A stretch of DNA of 64,000 bases, taken from Panulirus ornatus (Eukaryota > Arthropoda > Malacostraca > Decapoda > Palinuridae). Both the position numbers and the translations under genes were made by a program. The stretch spans positions 26,523,504 to 26,587,503 of the forward strand of contig NC_092269.1 of assembly GCF_036320965.1 (NCBI RefSeq), given 5' to 3'. The notes below the pieces were generated by a model, which had not been told where the DNA came from, searched no databases, and saw nothing but the letters and a program-made list of their open reading frames with translations. Each line of letters begins with the position of its first letter. Positions within the stretch are counted from its first letter, which is position 1. Below, in pieces: positions 40,301 through 54,722 of this stretch.

Positions 40301-40800
40301 TGAGGTGCTGTAACATGTGTTGAGGTGCTGTAGCATGTGGTGAGGTCCTGTGAGATTCTGTAACATATGGTGAAATGCTATAACATGTAGTGACATGCTG
40401 TAACATTTATTGTGTACTGCATCGTGTAATGAGGAGCTGTAATGTGTGGTGAGATGCTGTAATGTAAAGTGAGGTGCTGTTACGTGTGTTGAAATGTTGT
40501 AACGTGTAGTGAGTTACTGAAATGTGTGGTGAAATGCTGTAACGTGTGGTAAGATGCTGTGACATACAGTGATGTCCTGCCTGTGTCTTATGTTGAGTTG
40601 CTGTATCATACAGTGAGGTGCTGTAATATAATATGAGGTGCTCTGATATGTAGTCCTGTAGCATATGGCGCTGTAACCTTGTGGTGAGGTCCTGTAACAT
40701 ATGGTGAAGCTCTGTAACATACCATGAGGTGCTCTTATATACAGTACTGTAACACGTAGCGCTGTAACCCTGAGGTTCTGTATCACGTAGTGAGACGCTG
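37301..40800. repeat. 20-bp tandem array (about 175 units)
   Basis: Two unit types, GAGGTTCTGTAGCATATGGT and the TTCCATATGGT variant, recur singly and in mixed runs. Regular from about 37440 to 40230, then increasingly degenerate (CTGTAACATGTGTTGAGGTG type) to 40800. The many methionine- and tyrosine-rich minus ORFs are products of the 60-bp (3 x 20) reading period. Confidence 0.96.
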
Positions 40801-40945
40801 TGACTTGTGGCCACTCACCACAGTCATCACACATGACACGCTGAGCGTGAGGGGGACACACAGAGGGATATGCGTCTCCACTACACAAAGAGCTGGATCA
40901 TGGTGGGTCATCCCTTCACTGTGTTATTCAGCCAGGCCCCCTCCC

Positions 40946-40986
<41 letters not shown>

Positions 40987-42190
40987 GTCGTCCTCACCAG
41001 AATTCATAGAAGCGATGACTCCAGCCACGACAGCCGTCAACAAGAGAGTGCCAACAGGACTGAACCACCAATAGATTCGCCAACTTTTGCGAAGAGGTCA
41101 ATTGTTAATATCCGGAGCTTCTGCACAACAAGGTATGTTGGTTTCCCAGGGGAGGAACCTCTGCCTGCAAGTTTTGTGCCCCCGCGTGCAGGAAGGGAAG
41201 ACGTTTATGCAGTAGAAAAGCCACGGAGCTGTAGAGCTTCGAGCTCCACAATAGCTGCGGGAGCCTCATGTGACATAGATCTATCTCTCCAGGGAAAGTG
41301 GAACACAGCCGAGTAAATGGTTTTCGCTGGAGTGGTATGATATGAACGAGCGCTCATATTGTTTCTCAAAGACTTTGAGAGTGTGGAGAAGTTTAAAATC
41401 TACACACGTAGCAGCCCCGAGGACACTCGGTTTTCTGGTGATTTTGAGGAAAGATAAGATATAAAAATGGCTCTTCCCGTTCATCTGTTACTGCCTCCCC
41501 CACAAGACCAGGATAAGAGCAGCTGTTCATTATGTGCATAAGAGATGACTGGAGCTTCTGTCAGGGCTTTGAGGCTTTGTGAGGAACTAAATGATTTCCA
41601 TGTTCTGTGCTGCTGTAGTTTATCTCTTTGATGTCTGTACTTCCCCAGGCTTCGGAGGGGCTAACGCTGGCTTCTCCTCAACACTCACCGTCAATCTTTT
41701 GCCTTCACTTCTTTCAAATATTTCATTGATTCCATTTATCAGTTTCCTCTTTACGTTATAATCCTCAGCTTTTCCTTTGTTACGTCTGTTCCTATTGAGG
41801 GGGGAATCTGAAGGCAATTGTTTGTATCCACTGAGGTAAATAGTCAGGATTCACAGAGTGACTGGATTTCTGACAGTCGGTCCAGCGCCACTTTGGTCAC
41901 TCTGAGATCGTGTTTTCTTGGCAGGGTCTCGTTTCGCCCTTGCCTGCTTTTTCAGTAGGGAGCTATCATCCTTGTGTGGTATGGTTGAGGCGGCTCTTGT
42001 GTCTTGTGTTCTTACTGGAAAGGTTCTTAACTTCGTCTTGTGTTGCTTGGGAGTCATTCTGTCCTTAGTCTGGTTGGCTAGAGAGGCTCACTCCCTTGTG
42101 TGGTGTGGCTGGAGAGGTTCTCTCCCTTATGAGGAGTGGCTGGAGAGGCTTTCTCCCTTGTGTGGTGTGGATAAAAATGCTTTCGGCCAT
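40801..42190. other. non-repetitive sequence; (GT)n and an uncertain minus-strand reading frame
   Basis: Contains (GT)n at about 40949-40981. On the minus strand 42057-41620 is one frame interrupted by a single TGA (41851-41853). It is rich in Lys, Arg, Ser and Pro (for example KRKLINGINEIFERSEGK) and without a recognised domain, so it is not called as a gene. Degenerate repeats of GGCTAGAGAGGCT type lie at 42070-42160. Confidence 0.4.
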
Positions 42191-42201
42191 TTCTATGGTA
42201 G

Positions 42202-42217
42202 TACACACACACACACA

Positions 42218-42257
<40 letters not shown>

Positions 42258-42265
42258 CACACACG

Positions 42266-42290
<25 letters not shown>
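42202..42290. repeat. (CA)n microsatellite
   Basis: CA run with a few CG, CT and AT interruptions, bordering the LINE 3' end. Confidence 0.96.
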
Positions 42291-42296
<6 letters not shown>

Positions 42297-42309
42297 TTAT
42301 ATCTATTGT

Positions 42310-43938
42310 TTAATTTTGCTTTGTCGCTGTCTCCCGCGTTAGCGAGGTAGCGCAAGGAAACAGACGAAAGAATGGCCCAACCCATCCACATACACATGTA
42401 TATACATACACGTCCACACACTCAAATATACATACCTATACATCTCAATGTACACATATATATACACAGACAGACATATACATATAATCACATGTACATA
42501 ATTCACACTGTCTGCCTTTATTCATTCCCATCGCCACCCCGCCACACATGGAATACCAACCCCCTCCCCCCTCATGTGTGCGAGGTAGCGCTAGGAAAAG
42601 ACAACAAAGGCACTCGTTCACACTCAGGCTCTAGCTGTCATGTAATAATGCACCGAAACCACAGCCCCCTTTCCACATCCAGACCCAACAGAACCTTCCA
42701 TGGTTTACCCCAGACGCTTCACATCCCCTGGTTCAATCCATTGACAGCACGTCGACCCCGGTATACCACATCGTTCCAATTCACTCTATTCCTTGCAGGC
42801 CTTTCACCCTCCTGCATATTCAGGCCCCGATCACTCAAAATCTTCTTCACTCCATCTTTCCACCTCCAATTTGGTCTCCCACTTCTCCTCGTTCCCTCCA
42901 CCTCTGACACATATAACCTCTTGGTCAATCTTTCCTCACTCATTCTCTCCATCTGACCAAACCATTTCAAAACACCCTCTTCTGCTCTCTCAACCACACT
43001 CTTTTTATTTCCACATATCTCTCTTACCCTTACACTACTTACTCAATCAAACAACCTAACACCACATATTGTCCTCAAACATCTCATTTCCAACACATCC
43101 ACCCACCTGCGCACAACTCTATCCATAGCCTACGCCTCGCAACCATACAACATTGTTGGAACCACTATTCCTTCAAACGTACCCATTTTTGCTTTCCGAG
43201 ATAATGTTCTCGACTTCCAAACATTCATCATGGCTCCCAGAATTTTCGCCCCCTCCCCCACCCTGTGATTCACTTCCGCTTCCATGGTTCAATCCGCTGG
43301 CAGATCCACTTCCAGATATCTAAAACACTTTACTTCCTCCAGTTTTTCTCCATTCAAACTTACCTCCCAACTAACTTGACCCTCAACCCTACTGTACCTA
43401 ATATTCTTGCTCTTATTCACATTTACTCCTAACTTTCTTCTTTCACACACTTTACCAAACTGTCACCAGCTTCTGCAGTTTCTCACATGAATCAGCCACC
43501 AGCGCTGTATCATCAGCGAACAACAACTGACTCACTTCCCAAGCTCTCTCATGCACAACAGACTGCATACTTGCCCCTCTTTCTAAAACTCTTGCATTCA
43601 CCTCCTTAACAACCCCATCCATAAACAAATTAAACAACCATGGAGACATCACACACGCCTGCCGCAACCCTACATTCACTGAGAACCAATCACTTTCCTC
43701 TCTTCCTACACGTATACATGCCTTACATCCTCGATAAAAACTTTTCACTGCTTGTAACAACTTGCCTCCCACACCATATATTCTTAATACCTTCCACAGA
43801 GCATCTCTATCAACTCTATCATATGCCTCCTCCAGATCCATAAATGCTACATACATATCCATTTGCTTTTCTAAGTATTTCTCACGTACATTCTTCAAAG
43901 CAAACACATGATCCACACATCTTCTACCACTTCTGAAA
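42310..43938 (-). pseudogene. LINE copy, 3' UTR through RT
   Basis: Minus strand with full 3' UTR (42310-42730), C-terminus (VERAEEGVLKWFGQMERMSE), catalytic [17 protein letters not shown] (about 43470-43530), [19 protein letters not shown] and [17 protein letters not shown]. Its 5' end is at the segment around [11 protein letters not shown], where (AT)n begins. The frame is broken several times between 43000 and 43460 (for example AGTCAA-type stop near 43044 and a small deletion near 43461). Confidence 0.87.
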
Positions 43939-44059
<121 letters not shown>

Positions 44060-44064
44060 TATAC

Positions 44065-44330
44065 GTTTCCTTGCCCTGCCTTGCTAATGCAGGAGACAGC
44101 GACAAAGCAAAATAAATAAGAATAAAATATATATTATCCCTGGGGATAGGGGAGAAAGAATACTTCCCACGTATTCCTTGGGTGTCGTGGAAGGCGGCTG
44201 AGAGGGGAGGAAGTGGCGGGGTAGGAAATCCTCCCCTCGCATTTATACTTTTCCAAAAGAAGGAACAGAGGGGGGCCAAGTGAGGATGTTCCCTCAAAGG
44301 CTCGGTCCCCTGTTCTTAACGCTACCTATA
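44065..44330 (+). mobile_element. LINE terminal tail fragment followed by SINE-like module
   Basis: 44065-44120 is the LINE terminal block (GTTTCCTTGCCCTGCCTTGC to GACAAAGCAAAAT). 44138-44330 is the SINE-like module starting CCCTGGGGATAGGGGAG and ending CTGTTCTTAACGCTACCT, where its last ~35 bases are cut by (AC)/(AT) repeats. Substitutions are more numerous than in the other copies. Confidence 0.7.
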
Positions 44331-44331
44331 T

Positions 44332-45670
<1,339 letters not shown>

Positions 45671-45675
45671 AAAAG

Positions 45676-45676
<1 letters not shown>

Positions 45677-45771
<95 letters not shown>
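45677..45771. repeat. (AT)n microsatellite
   Basis: AT run between the LINE tail and the next SINE-like module. Confidence 0.97.
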
Positions 45772-45774
<3 letters not shown>

Positions 45775-46011
45775 TATAGGGATAGGGGAGAAAGAATACT
45801 TCCCACGTATTCCCTGCGTGTCGTAGAAGGCGACTAAAAGGGGAGGGAGCGGGGGGCTGGAAATCCTCCCCTCTCACTTTTTTTTTTTAATTTTCCAAAA
45901 GAGGGAACAGAGAAGGGGCCCAGGTGAGGATATTCCCTCAAGGGCCCAGTCCTCTGTTCTCAACGCTACCTCGCTAATGCGGGAAATGGCGAATAGTATG
46001 AAAGAAAGAAA

Positions 46012-46014
<3 letters not shown>
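45772..46014 (+). mobile_element. SINE-like module (LINE head plus LINE-type tail)
   Basis: Starts ATAGGGATAGGGGAGAAAG and includes TACTTCCCACGTATTCCC, GGCGACTAAAAGGGGAGG, a T-rich stretch and CCAAAAGAGGGAACAGAG. Ends AACGCTACCTCGCTAATGCG followed by GGAAATGGCGAATAG and an A/G-rich tail. (AT)n on both sides. One of the two best copies. Confidence 0.78.

Positions 46015-46053
<39 letters not shown>
46015..46053. repeat. (AT)n microsatellite
   Basis: Short AT run between two tandemly oriented SINE-like modules. Confidence 0.95.
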
Positions 46054-46507
<454 letters not shown>

Positions 46508-46554
46508 TTTTTATCATTATTATTATATATCATTTTATATTATTATTATTATCA

Positions 46555-48900
46555 TTTTGCTTTGTCGCTGTCTCCCGCGTTTGCGAGGTAGCGCAAGGAA
46601 ACAGACGAATTAAATGGCCCCACACACCCAGATACACATGTATATACATACACGTCCACACACGCAAATATACATACCCATACATCTCAATGTATACATG
46701 TATATACATACACAGACATATACATATATACACTTGCACACAATTCACACTGTCTGCCTTTATTCATTCCTATCGCCACCTCGCCACACATGGAATAACA
46801 TTCCCCCTCCCCCCTCATATGTGCGAGGTAGCGCTAGGAAAAGACAACAAAGGCCCCATTCGTTCACACTCAGTCTCTAGCTGTCATGCAATAATGCCCG
46901 AAACCACAGCTCCCTTTCCACATCCAGGCCCCACACAACTTTCCATGGTTTACCCCAGACGCTTCACATGCCCAGATTAAGTCCATTGACAGCACGTCGA
47001 CCCCGGTATACCACATCGATCCAATTCACTCTATTCCTTGCCCGCCTTTCACCCTCCTGCGTGTTCAGGCCCCGATCACTCAAAATCTTTTTCACTCCAT
47101 CTTTCCACCTCCAATTTGGTCTCCCACTTCTCCTCGTTCCCTCCACCTCTGACACATATATCCTCTTGGTCAATCTTTCCTCACTCATTCTCTCCATGTG
47201 CCCAAACCATTTCAAAACACCCTCTTCTGCTCTCTCAACCACGGTCTTCTTATTTCCACACATCTCTCTTACCCTTACATTACTTACTCTATCAAAGTAC
47301 CTCACACCACACATTGTCCTCAAACATCTCATTTCCAGCACATCCACCTTTCTGCGCACAACTCTATCCATAGCCCACGCCTCGCAACCATACAACATTG
47401 TTGGAACCACTATTCCTTCAAACATACCCATTTTTGCTCTCCGAGATAATGTTCTCGACTTCCAAACATTTTTCATGGCTCCCAGGATTTTCGCCCCCTC
47501 CCCCACCCTATGATTCACTTCCGCTTCCATGGTTCCATCCGCTGCCAGATCCACTCCCAGATATCTAAAACACTTTACTTCCTCCAGTTTTTCTCCATTC
47601 AAACTTACCTCCCAATTGACTTAACCCTCAACCCTACTGTGCCTAATAACCTTGCTCTTATTCATATTTACTCTTAACTTTCTTCTTTCACACACTTTAC
47701 CAAACTCAGTCACCAGCTTCTGCAGTTTCTCACATGAATCAGCCACCAGCGCTGTATCATCACCGAACAACAACTGACTCACTTCCCAAGCTCTCTCATC
47801 CACAACAGACTGCATACTTGCCCCTCTTTCTAAAACTCTTGCATTCATCTCCCTAACAACCCCATCCATAAACAAATTAAACAACCATGGAGACATCACA
47901 CACCCCTGCCGCAAACCTACATTCACTGAGAACCAATCACTTTCCTCTCTTCCTACACGTACACATGACTTACATCCTCGATAAAAACTTTTCACTGCTT
48001 CTAACAACTTTCTTCCCACACCATATATTCTTAATACCTTCCACAGAGCATCTCTATCAACTCTATCATATGCCTTCTCCAGATCCATAAATGCTACATA
48101 CAAATCCATTTGCTTTTCTAAGTATTTCTCACACATTCTTCGAAGCAAACACCTGATCCACACATCCTCTACCACTTCTGAAACCACACTGCTCTTCCCC
48201 AATCTGATGCTCTGTACATGCCTTCACCCTCTCAATCAATACCCTCCCATATGATTTCCCAGGAATACTCAACAAACTTGTACCTCTGTAATTTGAACAC
48301 TCACCTTTATCCCCTTTGCCCATGTACGATGGCACTATGCATACATCATGCCAATCCTCAGGCACCTCACCATGAACCATGCATACACTGAATATCCTCA
48401 CCAACCAGTCAACAACACAGTCACCCCCTTTTTTAATAAAATCCACTGCAATACCATCCAAACCCGCCGACTTGCCGGCTTTCATCTTCTGGAAAGCTTT
48501 CACCACCTCTTCTCTGTTTACTAAACCAATCTTCCTTATCCTTTTACTTTACACACCACCTCGACCAAAGCACCCTGTATCTGCCACTCTGTCATCTAAC
48601 ACATTCAACAAACCTTCAAAATATTCACTCGTTCTCCTCACTTTACCAGTACTTGTTATTACCTCTCCATTAGCCCCTTCACCGATGTTTCCCCATTGTT
48701 CTCTTGTCTTACGCACTTTATTACTTCCTTCAAAAACTATTTTATTGCCACAAAACTTAATGATTACTCTCTCACCCCAACTTGATTTTGCCCTCTTTTT
48801 CTTCTCTTGCACCTTGCTCTTGACCTCTTCTCTTACGTTTATAGATTCCCAGTCATTCGCACTCTATCCAGCAAAAATAGTCCATCACTACCTTTTCTAC
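46555..48900 (-). pseudogene. LINE copy, longest RT region, ending in the assembly gap
   Basis: The minus strand holds the 3' UTR (46555-46975), the C-terminus (46976-47602, VERAEEGVLKWFGHMERMSE), the RT palm ([19 protein letters not shown]; the usual FADD is FGDD here), [17 protein letters not shown], the N-terminal RT segment (FQKMKAGKSAGLDGIAVDF, SNYRGTSLLSIPGKSYGRVL) and an upstream linker (NKIVFEGSNKVRKTREQW, EYFEGLLNVLDDRVADTG). It is therefore the best guide to the region missing elsewhere. Frameshifts lie near 47610 and 48140, and a stop near 48550. The copy runs into the gap, so its 5' end is unknown. Confidence 0.88.
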
Positions 48901-49000
48901 NNNNNNNNNNNNNNNNNNNNNNNNNNNNNNNNNNNNNNNNNNNNNNNNNNNNNNNNNNNNNNNNNNNNNNNNNNNNNNNNNNNNNNNNNNNNNNNNNNNN
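48901..49000. other. assembly gap (100 N)
   Basis: Exactly 100 N, the conventional placeholder for a gap of unknown size. Sequence to its right (49001 on) is not LINE, so the true distance and content are unknown. Confidence 1.
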
Positions 49001-49394
49001 ACTTCAATCCAATTTGTGTTCAGGAAAGGTAAAGGCACGTGTATGGAGGGAGCTATTGCCAACATAAGTCCAGAACAATATGATTAATTGAATAAAGTAA
49101 TCAGTATGGACAGAAAAAAAGTTGATTGGAAACGCCTTTGTAGTTCGCAGGCAAAGGTTGCCACTTGAGTCTAAGTGAATATTACAAGGTGGACCTTGAG
49201 TTATCGTGGGCAGGGGAGAGGTCAGTAGGGCAGGGGTAGCAGTGAGGAAGGCCTGATGTGGACCATAGGATGATCTATGTGTCACTACGTCAGTCGGGCA
49301 GCACGGGAACATATTTCTTCTCACTCTTCGAATATTATTGATGAGGAATTTATGGACATAACATTAACTCTAAACATTTCATTAGGTGTCTGAT

Positions 49395-49463
<69 letters not shown>

Positions 49464-51100
49464 AGTGAGTCAGCTTAGCAACCCCCGGGCTGGGAGAAGA
49501 ATGGAGTCGTGGTTTGCCAGACAATGTATTAAAACCGAGGGAGACAGATACGATGATAGTGATGATATTAAAGATACGTGTGTCAGGCAAGGCTCAATGG
49601 CCAAGAGAGGGCAAAAGGCATCAGTCAAACAGACGACGAGACGAAGAAAGTTAAATGAGTAAAGTAGAAGAACCAGGGAAGAAAAACCCGAGGCTGTTCT
49701 GTAAGTTCGTGTGGAGGGAGTTGGTCAGGTGTAAAACAGTTGATTACAACGGTGAATTTAGGGGGGAAGGAGAGTCATGGTGGGAAGGGATTTATGTGAG
49801 GAAGTGAATGCTAAATGTCGAGGTATATTCATTACAGAAGACGAACGCCCCTGGCGCCGCCTAATTGGAATTGGGGTGGCCAAGAAAAGCTCTTGAAAGG
49901 AATCGACCAGGTACAAATGGACTCCTGAAACAGACACACACAGATCACAGAGTCACGATGAGCTCCAGCCCCACCTCCTAAGAGAGTCTCTCGGTGCTTT
50001 TGAAGAGCTGATAACAGTTTTAGAACCTCCTTTATTAAGCACAAGTCCCAAGATCATCGAGAGCAAAACACACTTCTCCCTCTGAAGAAAAACCACAAGG
50101 ATATTCCTCTGAACCTTCGGTCCGCATCACTACCAGGCACAGTGGAAAGAAAAAAGGAAATTTTACAACGAGAGAAAGTGTTGATTGCTTGGAGAGTGAG
50201 GATTACTTGTACGTGAGGCAACGCGGGGTTGTTCTGGGACCATGCAATGCTTGCGTGACTTGGGGTTAACCTACGTTACCCACAGAGTAAACTAGGGGTG
50301 GGCGTGATGACAGCTGATCGTAACGCTACCATGGGATTGTGGGTATCGGTAATACGGCTGTCAATAGACAGATAATGAATAACATAATCCTTATTTTTTC
50401 TTGGAAATTGAACACTAATGCATCGTTCAGTTGTCTAATTTTCTCCAACACATTGTTTTCTCTGTATCTACGACTGACGCATCACAAGCGTATTGGTAGC
50501 ATATGGTTTCCCTACCCATGATCCGTTCAGTGAGGGGCAATGAAAGGCAGCACGGACGACTTGTCATGGGTTCGCCTCATTATCGATTGGAAAGTCAGAG
50601 AAAAGACAACTACAGCGGGGTTATGGGCAGGGTAACCAGGTGGTATTGGTATGTTGGGATGATGATCAACATCTTTCCGAGGAGAGCGATCTTCGGGGAG
50701 AGAGTCAGACAGCTGAGGAATGAATGCGAGGCTCACCAACTTGTCGTACAGTAGGAGGAGGACGGAAGACCACACGTTACTGTAATTTCAACAGACCACA
50801 AATGATAATTTCATTCGTTGTATCCGTCTGCCCGCAATGAAAGGACGAGCTCAAGAGCTCTGACTGATATATTTTCCTATGAGCCGTTAGCATCTGCAGC
50901 CAGGAGTACATGGAATCTATATGTGGCTGAAGCTTTGCCGTGACTGGGTTACCCCCTCGACAATCAACGGGAGAACGAAAATGGAGACACATAAAGAAAA
51001 TGGGGAGAATTCCGACAAACAACAGGAGATCCCTAGTGGTTCCCCACTTACAACATGGTAAGTATCTCCATATCTCGACAAAGATAATGACTGAGGTTAC
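49001..51100. other. non-repetitive sequence, no gene recognised
   Basis: Apart from a (GT)n at 49399-49458 this is single-copy-looking. ORFs up to 89 codons have no recognisable motif. Confidence 0.5.
49399..49458. repeat. (GT)n microsatellite
   Basis: Pure GT run of about 30 units. Confidence 0.98.
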
Positions 51101-51109
51101 ACAACATAC

Positions 51110-54100
51110 ACAAAGTGGGTGTTACCACAAAGTGGGTGGTGGTGTTACCACAAAGTGGGTGGTGGTGTTACCACAAAGTGGGAGGTGGTGTTACCACAAA
51201 GTGGGTGGTGGTGTTACCACAAAGTGGGTGGTGGTGTTACCACAAAGTGGGAGGTGGTGTTACCACAAAGTGGGTGGTGGTGTTACCACAAAGTGGGTGG
51301 TGGTGTTACCACAAAGTGGGAGGTGGTGTTACCACAAAGTAGTTCCCAGAACGTTGGTGGTGTTACCACAAAGTGGGTGGTGGTGTTACCACAAAGTGGG
51401 AGGTGGTGTTACCACAAAGTGGGAGGTGGTGTTACCACAAAGTGGGTGGTGGTGTTACCACAAAGTGGGTGGTGGTGTTACCACAAAGTGGGAGGTGGTG
51501 TTACCACAAAGTGGGTGGTGGTGTTACCACAAAGTGGGTGGTGGTGTTACCACAAAGTGGGAGGTGGTGTTACCACAAAGTGGGTGGTGGTGTTACCACA
51601 AAGTGGGTGGTGGTGTTACCACAAAGTGGGTGGTGGTGTTACCACAAAGTGGGAGGTGGTGTTACCACAAAGTCAGTGGTGGTGTTACCACAAAGATAAT
51701 GACTGAGGTTACACAACGTACACAAAGTGGGAGGTGGTGTTACCACAAAGTGGGTGGTGGTGTTACCAGAAAGATAATGACTGAGGTTACACAACGTACA
51801 CAAAGTGGGAGGTGGTGTTACCACAAAGTGGGAGGTGGTGTTACCACAAAGTGGGAGGTGGTGTTACCACAAAGTGGGTGGTGGTGTTACCACAAAGTGG
51901 GAGGTGGTGTTACCACAAAGTGGGTGGTGGTGTTACCACAAAGTGGGAGGTGGTGTTACCACAAAGTGGGTGGTGGTGTTACCACAAAATGGGTGGTGGT
52001 GTTACCACAAAGTGGGTGGTGGTGTTACCACAAAGTGGGAGGTGGTGTTACCACAAAGTGGGTGGTGGTGTTACCACAAAGTGGGAGGTGGTGTTACCAC
52101 AAAGTCAGTGGTGGTGTTACCACAAAGATAATGACTGAGGTTACACAACGTACACAAAGTGGGAGGTGGTGTTACCACAAAGTGGGTGGTGGTGTTACCA
52201 GAAAGATAATGACTGAGGTTACACAACGTACACAAAGTGGGAGGTGGTGTTACCACAAAGTGGGAGGTGGTGTTACCACAAAGTGGGAGGTGGTGTTACC
52301 ACAAAGTGGGTGGTGGTGTTACCACAAAGTGGGAGGTGGTGTTACCACAAAGTGGGTGGTGGTGTTACCACAAAGTGGGAGGTGGTGTTACCACAAAGTG
52401 GGAGGTGGTGTTACCACAAAGTGGGTGGTGGTGTTACCACAAAGTTGGAGGTGGTGTTACCACAAAGTGGGTGGTGGTGTTACCACAAAGATAATGACTG
52501 AGGTTACACAACGTAGACAAAGTGAGTGGTGGTGTTACCACAAAGTGGGAGGTGGTGTTACCACAAAGTGGGTGGTGGTGTTACCACAAAGTAGGTGGTG
52601 GTGTTACCAGAAAGTGGGTGGTGGTGTTACCAGAAAGTGGGAGGTGGTGTTACCACAAAGTGGGAGGTGGTGTTACCACAAAGTGGGAGGTGGTGTTACC
52701 ACAAAGATAATGACTGAGGTTACACAACGTAGACAAAGTGAGTGGTGGTGTTACCACAAAGTGGGTGCTGGTGTTACCACAAAGTGGGAGGTGGTGTTAC
52801 CAAAAAGTGGGAGGTGGTGTTACCACAAAGTGGGAGGTGGTGTTACCACAAATTGGGAGGTGGTGTTACCACAAAGTGGGAGGTGGTGTTACCACAAAGT
52901 GGGAGGTGGTGTTACCACAAAGTGGGAGGTGGTGTTACCACAAAGATAATTACTGAGGTTAACAACCTACACAAAGTGGGAGGTGGTGTTACCACAAAGT
53001 GGGAGGTGGTGTTACCACAAAGTGGGAGGTGGTGTTACCACCAAGTGGGAGGTGGTGTTACCACAAAGTGGGAGGTGGTGGTGTTACCACAAAGTGGGTG
53101 GTGGTGTTACCACAAGTGGGTGGTGGTGTTACCACAAAGTGGGAGGTGGTGTTACCACAAAGTAGGTGGTGGTGTTACCTCAAAGTGGGTGGTGGTGTTA
53201 CCACAAAGTGGGTGGTGGTGCTACCACAAAGTGGGAGGTGGTGTTACCACAAAGTAGGTGGTGGTGTTACCACAAAGTGGGTGGTGGTGTTACCTCAATG
53301 TGGGTGGTGGTGTTATCACAAAGTGGGTGGTGGTGTTATCACAAAGTGGGAGGTGGTGCTACCACAAAGTGGGAGGTGGTGTTACCACAAAGTAGGTGGT
53401 GGTGTTACCACAAAGTGGGAGGTGGTGTTACCACAAAGTGGGAGGTGGTGTTACCACAAAGTGGGAGGTGGTGTTACCACAAAGTGGGAGGTGGTGTTAC
53501 CATAAAGATAATGACTGAGGTTACACAACGTACACAAAGTGGGAGGTGGTGTTACCACAAAGTGGGAGGTGGTGTTACCACAAAGCGGTATGTGGTGTTA
53601 CCACAAAGTGGGAGGTGGTGTTACCACAAAGTAGGTGGTGGTGTTACCACAAAGTGGATGGTGGTGTTACCACAAAGTGGGAGGTGGTGTTACCACAAAG
53701 TGGGAGGTTGTGTTACCACAAAGTAGGTGGTGGTGTTACCACAAAGTGGGAGGTGGTGTTACCACAAAGTGGCAGGTGGTGTTACCACAAAGTGGGAGGT
53801 GGTGTTACCACAAAGATAATGACTGAGGTTACACAACGTACACAAAGTGGGAGGTGGTGTTACCACAAAGTGGGAGGTGGTGTTACCACAAAGTGGGAGG
53901 TGGTGTTACCACAAAGTGGGTGATGGTGTTACCACAAAGATAATGACTGAGGTTACACAACGTACAAAAAGTGGGAGGTGGTGTTACCACAAAGTGGGAG
54001 GTGGTGTTACCACAAAGTGGGAGGTGGTGTTACCACAAAGTGGGTGGTGGTGTTACCACAAAGTGGGAGGTGGTGTTACCACAAAGTGGGGGGTGGTGTT

Positions 54101-54415
54101 ACCACAAAGTGGGAGGTGGTGTTACCACAAAGTGGGTGGTGGTGTTACCACAAAGATAATGACTGAGGTTACACAACGTACACAAAGTGGGAGGTGGTGT
54201 TACCACAAAGTGGGAGGTGGTGTTACCTCAGAGTGGGTGGTGGTGTTACCACAAAGTGGGTGGTGGTGTTACCACAAAGTGGGAGGTGGTGTTACCACAA
54301 AGTGGGAGGTGGTGTTACCACAAAGTGGGTGGTGGTGTTACCACAAAGTGAGAGGTGGTGTTACCACAAAGTGGGTGGTGGTGTTACCACAAAGTGGGTG
54401 GTGGTGTTACCACAG
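51110..54415. repeat. second 23-bp tandem array with dyad and embedded cassettes
   Basis: Units contain GTGGTGTTACCACAAAGTGG, where GTGGT-GTT-ACCAC is a dyad. The main variation is GTGGGTGG versus GTGGGAGG. A ~36-base cassette (AAGATAATGACTGAGG with TTACACAACGTACAC) interrupts the array about a dozen times and also stands just before its first unit (51083). A 432-bp segment is repeated (51639-51824 versus 52071-52256 identical). All three plus frames are open for long distances because the unit lacks stops, giving a 669-codon ORF with no gene evidence. Confidence 0.97.
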
Positions 54416-54545
54416 AGACAGTGTTCAGCTCAGGAGCCCGTGTGGCGGCTGCTGGGACGTCTGTTATGGAGGGATTTGACGACGGTTAGTTAACAAAGAG
54501 AATCGTAAAACATAAAGTTGTTTGAGGGATCACATGATGATCAGT

Positions 54546-54546
<1 letters not shown>

Positions 54547-54628
<82 letters not shown>
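54547..54628. repeat. (CT)n microsatellite
   Basis: Uninterrupted CT run of about 41 units. Confidence 0.98.
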
Positions 54629-54632
<4 letters not shown>

Positions 54633-54722
54633 GTGCATGGGGACACCTACATAACTGAGATGAAGCAAAAAAGAATGATAAACGAAGACATGAATATGCA
54701 AATGAGAAGAACATGAACACTA

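Noticed and set aside
40790..41316. 148-codon ORF over the (GT)n at 40.95 kb
   Set aside because: Openness depends on the dinucleotide run (CVCVCV). Flanking residues show no recognisable motif.
50940..52949. 669-codon ORF over the second 23-bp array
   Set aside because: All three plus frames are open because the unit has no stops. The protein is only the repeat read in rotating frame.
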